A stretch of DNA of 64,000 nucleotides, taken from positions 2,356,001 to 2,420,000 of the forward strand of contig JALPQD010000137.1 in assembly GCA_023101885.1 (NCBI GenBank), given 5' to 3'. A model generated the notes under the pieces. That model was not told the origin of the DNA and searched no databases. It saw only the letters and a list, made by a program, of their open reading frames with translations. Both the position numbers and the translations under genes were made by a program. Within the stretch, counting starts at the first letter, position 1; every line of letters begins with the position of its first letter. Shown here in pieces: positions 56,031-64,000 of this stretch. This DNA is from Typhlomys cinereus (taxonomy: Eukaryota; Chordata; Mammalia; Rodentia; Platacanthomyidae).

Positions 56031-56409
56031 TCTATTCAAGAAAACAAGTGAGTGGTCAGGCTCAACAAAAGTATGTCAAGGAAAGCCATTCTTTGGGCTG
56101 ATCCTTAAACAATATTCGAGCTTTTAGAAAATTCCATGAAGCAAAAATGGGAATGAAAGAAGCAAAGGGACAGACCATGAGTTCTTGAAACATTTAGCCT
56201 ACAAGAAAACACTGAAAATGAAAAACATGCAGGAAAAAAGTAAAGCAAAAAAAAAAAAAAAAAAGAACCATAACATTCACTGGATTAATTTAATAACAAT
56301 AAGACAGCATGCATGAGTGGAATCAGGGAAGAATGGTTATTCAGAAAAATAAATTAGGGTAGAATTTTTCTCTTTTCTTTTTTAACATTCTATTATTTTT
56401 TTAAATTAG
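56031..56409. other. Unrecognised sequence with 18-A run
   Basis: A-run near 56,247-56,264. Nothing else recognised. Confidence 0.4.
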
Positions 56410-56414
56410 CATAC

Positions 56415-56844
56415 TGTTGCAGTTCACCTGCATGGTTGCTGATAAAATCATCATCAAAACAGCTTAAAGAAACAGGGCTTATTTTTTCTTATGATTCCTG
56501 GTTACAGTTATTTGTCCAGCTTGGCAGGAGAGTTCACACCAACACCAGGGCTGAGGGATTGGTCACACCATCTCCACATAATGGCTGAGAGAGGGACGAT
56601 TTTTACTTGCCAGATCAGCATGTCTGACAATATACAGAAGGATGCCCACTTTCTTAACCAGCTTTCTGTATTTTATTTACCTGTCCAGGACCTATTCCTA
56701 CCCATCATGGGTTGGGCCTTCTCCATCAAGTAGACAATCTCCTGCAGGTTTGCTCTGGGCTTAACCCAACCATTAATCCTCCACAAATTTGCCCAGAACT
56801 CAAACCCTCAACAATGAAATTGACACCTGTATCTATCTGTGATA
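56415..56844 (-). mobile_element. Solo LTR, same family, copy 5
   Basis: 430 bp, plus strand from TGTTGCAGTTCACCTGCATG to TATCTATCTGTGATA. Flanks CATAC (56,410-56,414) and CATAG (56,845-56,849), a 5-bp TSD with one change. The outer TGACA end has decayed to TGATA. Confidence 0.8.
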
Positions 56845-56859
56845 CATAGAAAGTAATAT

Positions 56860-57500
56860 GTTTTATTATCACATTTGCATATATACATGTCATTATGCTT
56901 CCTTCTACTTCTGGCTCCTCCCATTCCTTCATTCATCTAGTCCTGCCTTTTTCTTTCATTCATGTGTATTCCATTCCCTGTCTCCCTTAAGATCTCTTTA
57001 TTCCCTATTCTATAGTTTCATTTCACACATACACACACACACACCCCTCTATATAATTCAAATCTAAGCTCTTCATATAGAAGAAAACATGTAGAATTTG
57101 TCACTATGAGTCTGACTTGTTTTTTTCCAGTTTTTATCCTACTTTTCATTCACTATTATTTTTTAATGTTGTATACATGAATATAGTGAATTTATAATAT
57201 TTTCACCCTTTAGTTTCAGATCCCATTTTCCCTTCTTTTCCCCTTCCAATCTTTCATCACACTTATTTTGAGCAACATACTAACTTTCCTGCACATATCA
57301 TGATTCCATTTTTCTTTTGGCTACATAAAATTCCCCTGTGTGTTTATCTAGTCATCTGCTGATGAACATCAAGGTTGGTTCCATGTCCTAGCCATCGTGA
57401 ATTGCGCATCAAAAAACATGGACATTCATGTATCCCTGTGGTATGTTGACTTACAGTCTTTCAGTTATGTACCCAGGAAAGATACAGTTGAGAATAAGAT
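56860..57500 (-). mobile_element. Old L1 3'UTR and ORF2 end
   Basis: TTTTTCCAGTTTTTATCCTA, GTTTATCTAGTCATCTGCTG then TGATGAACATCAAGGTTGGT and GCCATCGTGAATTGCGC are the antisense of the L1 ORF2 C-terminal and 3'UTR region, more diverged than the 14-kb copy. Confidence 0.65.
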
Positions 57501-58120
57501 TTTTCTTAATTCAAGGATCAGGAAAAGACACCCCTACATACACACACATAGCAAACTTTACATACAGCAAGCCCCTCCTAAGCACACCTGTACCTATGCA
57601 CAGTTATTTGTCTTTGCTACCTTCTAACACACACACACACACATATACACAAAATTCCTAAGCTGGTCGACCAAACCGAACTATTCTATTAACAGTACAG
57701 GAATGTCTGACTCAGCTCTTCTTGCTTGCCTCCTCCCTTCTGTCAAAAGGAAGATTAAACAGTGGTAGAACAAGTCATAAATGAAATAAAACCACAGATT
57801 AAACACCTGCCCCTGAGGGAAACAGGCAATTAGAAGAAAACTATCCAGGTAGGCAGGGCATAGTGTCAAGGGAGCGAAAATAGTAGGCAGGTCAGTGACT
57901 GAATACATAGAAGTATAGCAAAATGGAAACTTCAAGCAAGTGAAACAGAAAGCCAGACTGCAAGAAGATCTTGTAGTTGATGATTGACAGGGTCACCCTG
58001 CCAAACAATGGAGTTAAAGGGCAGCTTGGAAAGATCAGGAAGAACTTCTACTCCAGAAGAACCAAGGAATTGACTAGAAATTAAGGCAGAGGAAGGATGT
58101 AGGAAAATGGAATAACGACC
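57501..58120. other. Unrecognised sequence with (AC)n runs
   Basis: (AC)n near 57,540-57,549 and 57,627-57,642. A minus frame at 57,681-57,935 has no recognisable domain. Confidence 0.4.
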
Positions 58121-58325
58121 CAGCTGTTACTGTAAAGATATGAGGAGAAGTTAAATGGTGGTAGTCTGTACTTCTGGCCCTGAAAAGCAGAGCCTGGAAA
58201 ACTTCAAAGCAAAGCAGAGAGAAGATAGCATAATCCACGGTGATACCCAAAGTCACCCTTGGGCCTCCATAGAAACACATAGTGCCCCCTGATCCACATA
58301 GACACAGAAAATTTAAATAAACAAA
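58121..58325 (+). mobile_element. Diverged DIP-type SINE, 5' truncated
   Basis: GTAGTCTGTACTTCTGGCCC, AAGCAGAGCCTGGAAAACTT, GGTGATACCCAAAGTCACCC then TTGGGCCTCCATAG and an AAATAAACAAAACC tail. Confidence 0.65.
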
Positions 58326-59284
58326 ACCTAAGGTGATATTTCAAAACAGCACTTTCCAACACATTACTATCTGTGTCATATTCCACCTATATTTCTATTT
58401 CCCTCTAGAGTCCAAGATATGACTCTTGCTATGAAGGATTTCAGTTATCCCTGAGTTTCCAGTGCCTGGTTTATAGAGGGGCCTTTCTAAATGCCTAATG
58501 AACAAAAAAATGTATGCCTGTCTCATTAAATAAATACACTAAGAGCCAAAGCTGTGAGATCCTTAACAGAGGAAACCGTATGGGGAGTGGTGGAATTGGT
58601 AGCATGATCTACGTAACTGTGAAACAGAAGGCAGCCAAGATCCAAGGCGGGAAGCGATCCACAGGGCTGCACCCGGGAGGTGCCAGGAGGATGGCTCATA
58701 AGGAGCCATGGGTAAGTAACTTTAGAAAGTACCTGAGGTCAGAGGAGGCTGAGACACAGGAAATGTCTGTACAATGAATGATGTGCTCCTTCTAAATGCC
58801 CCACCTACTATTTGCTCTGTGGTATTTTAGGTCCTGCCTGATACCTGAGAGTATATATGGATTTGGTCAACCGCAGTTTGCACACGGAAATGACTGTTCC
58901 CGTAGATCACTGCCAACGATCCTATGCGATTGGCCCACAACCCCCTCTGGATGAGAGTCAGCTATAATAAGCACAGCTTATATTCAAATCATCCAAAGGA
59001 CAGAGAGATAACAAATGTAGACCTGATCTCCCTAATAGCACGAAGTCAGAAAGGACAGTTCTGAGACAAATCTTCATAAATGCTGGAGCATTTAATAGAT
59101 CCTTTCTTCTTGTTGTGCATAAATATGGATAAAACGGGTTAAGATGGACAGATGGCACATCCAAGGGTTTCTTACTCTCTCATAAATCCTTCTCCAACCA
59201 GAAGTGTAGGCTAGACACGCTGGTGATCATGAGGCATCACTTGTAGCTTCAAGAAATAAGGGGGCGGGGGAGACCATGGCTCTG
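58326..59284. other. Mostly unrecognised; weak RPL23-like stretch
   Basis: An 87-codon plus frame (58,514-58,777) contains NRMGSGGIGSMIYVTVK at about 58,572-58,622, loosely like a segment of ribosomal protein L23; see findings. Nothing else recognised. Confidence 0.3.
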
Positions 59285-59480
59285 AGTATTATCCTAAGTG
59301 TCTCACATATGTTACCTTATCAAAACTTCATGACTACATTTTATAGACGCAGAATCAGAGAAGCATAATGAACTTAAGCAAGTCATCCAAGGTTTCTGGT
59401 CAAATAATTAGTAGAAACAGGGTTCAAAGTCAACCCAACTTGTCTACAGAACCTATGCTTAGAATTACAGCACTACACAG
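59285..59480 (-). mobile_element. MIR SINE
   Basis: ATGTTACCTTATCAAAACTTC, TTTTATAGACGCAGAATCAG, TTAAGCAAGTCATCC and the end AGAATTACAGCACTACAC are the antisense MIR. Confidence 0.6.
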
Positions 59481-59839
59481 GTCATTAACCTTTAAGTCCA
59501 GCAAACACTGGAGTAACTAGAATGTAAAACTAACTTCAGAAGCCACACCTGTTTACTTTCAGAAACACATTTGGAATTCTTGGACTGTATACCACATGCT
59601 CAGGACTGGCTTAAGTCACCCAAAACCCTTATCTTCTTGGTGTAATAGATGTGAAGGGGTGTAAGAATATCAAAGATATTTCACAAAAGCACAGTAGAGT
59701 TTACAGATAGAGCCTTTCTCACAGATGTGAATGAAAACAGATCCAAGACATATTCTAACCAAAAAATGATACTGAATTCTACCCTGTGTGAGTAGCTGAT
59801 ATAAACTACAGTTTGTTCAAGTTGCAACTACTGTGTCTG

Positions 59840-60464
59840 AGTGCCCAGCAGGATGGAGTGAAGGGCATTGCAGGAGCAGCAAAACTGCAAAAGAAAATCA
59901 ACAAACCACAATCCAGAACTTCAGAGACTCTAGTATCAATCACATAGAACTAGGCCAGCCTAATCTCTCCCCATCTTGGAGCTCAGGGACATTTGCGGAA
60001 GAGGGGGCGGTAAGATTGTAAGAGCAAAAGGATGAGAGGAACACAATTTGCAAGATTCTCAACAATAGTTGGGGCCAAAGCAATCATAATGGGATTTTGC
60101 GTGCCCTGTGCAATGTCCAGCGCACTGTTGCCCTCATAAAGTCTAACATCTGTTAAGGGCACCGAGATCCCTGGAGGCAAGGGATTGACAGCCATAGTAG
60201 TGCTCCTATGCTTAAGGGGAACAAGAGAAAGGGAAATGCCACTGGGTCCTTATATGTCATTGGAGAGGAGGACCCAGTGGAGAGTCAGGCATACACAATA
60301 AAGGACTCTCTGGGAATTGGGGGGGAGGCACTGGGGGATGGGGAGGGAGAGGAGGGGGAGGAGGAGGTTCGGGAGGAGGAGGGGGGAGGGAGGGAACTGG
60401 TAAAAAAATTTTAAATGTATAATTACATTTTTAATAAAAAAATTAAAAAAAGGAAAAAAAAAAC
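59840..60464 (+). mobile_element. 5'-truncated L1 (3'UTR only) with 15-bp TSD
   Basis: 625 bp of 3'UTR in sense: GTGCCCAGCAGGATGGAGTG, then GAAAATCAACAAACCACAATC, the G-rich polypurine tract at 60,317-60,399 and an A-rich tail to 60,463. CAACTACTGTGTCTG (59,825-59,839) and CAACTACTCTGTCTG (60,465-60,479) flank it, 14 of 15 identical. Confidence 0.92.
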
Positions 60465-60479
60465 CAACTACTCTGTCTG

Positions 60480-62245
60480 CCGCTCAGCAACACATTTTCT
60501 TCAGGCCAAACCTATTCTAATTACAGATCGCTTCCACAGGATTAGGATGCCTTTGGCCTCAAACCTTGGCAAGAAGCCAGAGTGAGAAGGAGCTCCTCAG
60601 CCCATGAGGACCAAGCCCATCCAAAGCAAACAGTTCCCATAACTTCTTCCTTTAAATGGGGCAAATGTGGAAAATCACCCCTGCCAGACATTGCTTATTA
60701 TTTTAGCACTTCTGAAACTTGGGGAGGAACCCAACCTAGCCAAGAGATCCAGCGTTCTTCAGACGGGAAAAGCACAGGTTGGGAAACATACCAGACATCC
60801 TGTCAGTCCCTATAAAACTGTTGGTGCTTCTCTAAAAACACATTTTTTTTATCACAATTATTTACATCATGTAGATATCTAATATGGCCACTTAACCAGT
60901 CCCTCCTCCTGGCCCAGCTTAGAAATCCTTACCACTTTTCTATGACAACACCCAGAGAAATTGTATAAATGGCCTGTGTCCCTCCGGATGGAAAGCTGCT
61001 CTGTCATTGGCTTCCACGCCTGTGTTATTGTAGCTTCCTACCTAGAAAGAAGGACTAGCACAGTTCCACTGAAATGCTCAGAGACTATCAATACTGAGTG
61101 CCAACTTTAAAAAATATACACTTGTGAATATTCACGGGCCCACAGTATGAAATGTGGTGAGTCAAAATAAGGCATTTGGAGCCATCCACATTAGTTGACA
61201 GCTTTGTGAAATGCTGGGGAGTTACATGTGAGCAAAAGGCCTCGCCACAGCCTTGTATGTTTGGATGAAGCTGTGTGGATCTAAAGTGTCCTCCAGATCC
61301 TCTATTTCTAGTCCCCAAGAGTCAGGCACCTCTGGCGCAAGCTTAGCAGAGCCTTTACTGCTTAAAATTCTGAACCAACTAAGCCAACTAAAATACCAGT
61401 GCTAAGTGAACCGGGAGTAGCAATACTTGTTTATAGGGAACCTGCTTTGGAAATGGAAACATTGAACAAAGAGGAAAATACACCCATGTGAATTATTCCC
61501 ATTTCTACACTGTTAAAAGGGACAAGGTGGGTGGCAGAGTAGAACAGCAATATTTAAGAGGCTACTTCCCTTGAAAACAAAGTAGGTATTACGGGGTTTA
61601 ATTTGTGACTACCCAGGATCCTGAAGGTACGGATGGATCCATCTGTCTTCTTTGGGTAATCATGAGCACTCCTGGCTTTACCGTCCATGTGAACAACAGA
61701 GAAAGAAGAGGCCCTATGGTGGCATTTGCTTCTCTTGGCCCTGAAGTTGAAAGGCAGAGAGTGAATGTCAGCCTTCTAATGTGCTGCTTGCACACATCGC
61801 TCCAGGAAGCTCTGTTTCTCAGCATGGATCAGCTTTTGTACCCCTAATCCCAGGAATCTCAGTGCTTAGCATGAAACAGAGTGTGCCTGCTCTATCAGTC
61901 CAGGGGAAACAGCACCTAACAGCAGGCCTCAGAGCTATCCATGTATCATTCCCCTAACCTTAAACCCTTCACCACAAACCTTAAAACCACAAACATGTGA
62001 AAAATTTGTTTCACTACATCTGTTTTTTTAAGTGAGAGCCATAAATTGTGACGAGATTCAAGTGTCTTTGGAAAGAAAATATTACTTTTGAAGGTGAGGG
62101 GATAATGGAATAATTTCATAGTTAATACTAGAGAGAACTTAGATACATAAGCTGTAAGTAGATAATATTCTAGTCACTGTCATATGTAGATTTTTATTTT
62201 GTTTTATCTTATGCCCCTGTCCATTTTAATATTTTTACCTTTTTT
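60480..62245. other. Unrecognised sequence
   Basis: 1.7 kb with ordinary composition. Overlapping small frames on both strands at 60,582-60,882 and 61,598-61,847 have no recognisable product. Confidence 0.4.
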
Positions 62246-62350
62246 TTAAAGCCAGCTCTCACTACTGTCGCTCAGGCTGGACTCAAATCCATGGTGATCC
62301 CCTTACCTCAACCTACTAAGTGCTCAAGTTTCAGTGTGTACCATTCACTC
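62246..62350 (-). mobile_element. Diverged B1 SINE
   Basis: TGTCGCTCAGGCTGGACTCA and CCTCAACCTACTAAGTGCTC with a leading T-run are antisense B1. Confidence 0.65.
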
Positions 62351-63672
62351 TCATTTTATGTTCCCTTTTTAGTCTGTTATCATAATTATTCTTCAGTCAC
62401 AAGATTACTATGTCTCCAATGCTGTGATTCTTTTTAGATAATATTGAACAATAGTGTTGAGTGCATAGTTCCTTAGCTTTCTCCCCTTAGTATGAATGAA
62501 AAGTATCTATCACATTCAACCAGAGCCACAGACTTCAGTTGGAGTCAGTGGTGTTTGCTTTCTGTTTATTTATAAACCTTGCCTCTTCCCAGAGAGAATT
62601 TGAGGTTGCTGTTACAGTTAGACACGCCAGTCCTTCTGAGTCCAAGAGTCAATAGAAACCAGTATTTCTGGTTCTTTGCTGCTTGTGGAACCTTACAAGT
62701 GCTGATTCATAGCAATTCAAGGCCTGTGCAGACTGGCTTCTACAGCCCTCAGTAGGACTAGTCATGCTTCTTGCTTCATCAGCCAAGAGTGAAGCTGGCA
62801 AAGCCTTGAACCCTGAGAGGCTGTGTCCTTCTAATCAGTTCAGAGTAGACAGTCACTTCTACCATGAATTTTACCAGACTGAAAATACAGCGACTTCAAA
62901 ACAGTGTCCCAAAGACATCGTGTCCTAGACTGATTGTCAACTGTCAACACAGCCAAGGTAATCACACTTCTGCCAGCTCGCAGGCACATATCTGGGTTCT
63001 GTCATTGCTTATTTTCTCCACATACAGACAGCTTTCTAAATGCAGGCTTCCCATTCATATGCTTCCACAGCTCATGAGAAGTCAGAGATTTTTTTTTCCA
63101 GGAAATCCTCTGCTAAACGACTGGATGGGCGATCGACATTTTGATATTCCAAAGACACAATGTTCCTTCTGGGTTATGAACTCATCACCTTTCACCTAAC
63201 TCTAGACAATTCTTATACAAGAACTTTCAGAAAGGAAAAATCCACAGAACAGAGCTAATGATCCAAGTGACAATTTTTTTTAATCTTAAGAAAGAGTTGA
63301 GTCAATGCTATTTAAAATATGATACTCCAGTCCTGACGTTTTGATTTTTTTAAAATTTATCATTGCTCACTAAATGAATATGAGAATTATCTTAATTTGT
63401 TCCTAAAGGTTCTTACTTTTGCAAATGAGAAGCTGGCCTTGATTTATTCCTGTAAAGTCTGATTGGTATAGACTAACCACAGCACAGCAGTTCCCTCAGC
63501 AGTAGCTTGAACAGAGACTCCTCCCAAAAGCTCTCTGGGCCTCTTTTCTGCAAGAGCCTCCTGCCACAATCCCTGACAAAGGGAAACTCCAGCGAAGGCA
63601 GTGTTCCCTTGTCCTTGTTCAGGAACTTTACTATCTGGCTCCATTTCCTTCTGCACTTTTTCAGAGCTGAAT
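62351..63672. other. Unrecognised sequence
   Basis: A 111-codon plus frame (62,864-63,199) and overlapping minus frames near 63,444-63,775 show no domain; the latter runs into the ID and LTR. Confidence 0.4.
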
Positions 63673-63733
63673 AGAGCTGGGGATATAACCAGTGGTGGAA
63701 TGCTTGCTTAGCATGCTGAAGGTCCTGGGTGTT
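63673..63733 (+). mobile_element. ID SINE head, interrupted by LTR copy 6
   Basis: GGGGATATAACCAGTGGTGG, TGCTTGCTTAGCATGCTGAA then GGTCCTGGGT, where ID elements continue TTCGATCC; instead the LTR starts. Confidence 0.65.
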
Positions 63734-64000
63734 TGTTGCAGTTTGCCTGCATGGTTGCTGATAAATGACCATCAAACGACTTAAGGGAACAAGGGGATTA
63801 TTTCCTTACGACTCAGTCCAGCTACAGTTCTCAGTCCAGCTTGATGGAGAGCACGCACCAACAACAGGACGGAGGGAACTGGCCACGCCATCTCTACATA
63901 ATGGCTGAGAGAGGAATGATCCCTGCTTGCCAGACCAACATGTCTGGCCAAGCGTACAAAAGGATGCCGAGTCTCTCAACCAGTTCTTGGTGATTTATTC
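63734..64000 (-). mobile_element. Solo LTR, same family, copy 6, cut by window end
   Basis: Plus strand starts TGTTGCAGTTTGCCTGCATG. The expected 5-bp TSD on the left is GTGTT (63,729-63,733); the right flank is beyond the window. Confidence 0.8.

Noticed and set aside
58720..58735. GTAAGTAAC as a splice donor after a coding-like stretch
   Set aside because: A consensus donor alone is common by chance; no matching acceptor or conserved exon was recognised.

Overview
The window is mammalian nuclear DNA from a rodent, and I find no intact cellular gene in it. The rodent call rests on co-occurring repeats: B1 (7SL-derived), ID (tRNA-Ala-like), B4 and B3/B2-like SINEs, ORR1/MaLR-type LTRs, and an L1 with a G-rich 3'UTR. 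The youngest SINE is a B2-superfamily element with a tRNA-like head, a distinctive body and a (CA)n plus A-rich tail. It is not mouse or rat B2. I think it is the DIP-type SINE of the jerboa/jumping-mouse lineage (Dipodoidea), but that is recollection, not a database match. No CpG island, convincing exon chain or structural RNA gene is visible, so this reads as intergenic or deep-intronic sequence.

Layout. 0-13 kb: B4, L2, MIR and old L1 fragments; two copies of a ~0.4-kb LTR (one inserted in a DIP SINE); a DIP SINE at 11.3 kb. 13.4-14.15 kb: a long degenerate TG/CA tract abutting the 3' end of a nearly full-length minus-strand L1 (14.15-20.1 kb) whose ORF1 and ORF2 are both broken. 20-32 kb: a DIP SINE with a 17-bp target-site duplication (TSD), a plus-strand LTR copy with a perfect 5-bp TSD, an ORR1 LTR inserted in a MIR, an old L1 3'UTR, a MaLR LTR split by SINEs, and a 113-bp direct repeat. 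32-36.5 kb: an L2-like region with local tandem duplications, a 5'-truncated L1 with a 13-bp TSD, B1s and B4s. 36.5-44 kb: mostly unrecognised sequence with an old L1, DIP and B3 elements and a perfect 60-bp tandem duplication. 44.3-46.6 kb: two large microsatellite blocks in mutually complementary orientation. 47-57 kb: B1, DIP, old L1, MaLR LTRs (one carrying a newer LTR), ID, and a candidate conserved noncoding stretch. 57-64 kb: old L1, a truncated DIP, a 5'-truncated L1 with a 15-bp TSD, MIR and B1 fragments, and an LTR inserted in an ID element and cut by the window end.

The most informative content is the retroelement stratigraphy. Several insertions can be undone on paper (remove the element and one TSD copy and an older repeat is rejoined), which gives a relative order: MIR/L2 and old L1, then MaLR/ORR1 and B1/B4/ID, then the ~0.4-kb LTR family, then young DIP and L1 insertions. 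I found no sign of a new biological system; the best leads are the LTR family, the local duplications, the inverted microsatellite pair and a few repeat-free AT-rich stretches that could be conserved noncoding elements. Repeat class names are from memory and need a RepeatMasker-type check; TSDs, palindromes, tandem copies and reading-frame breaks were read directly.
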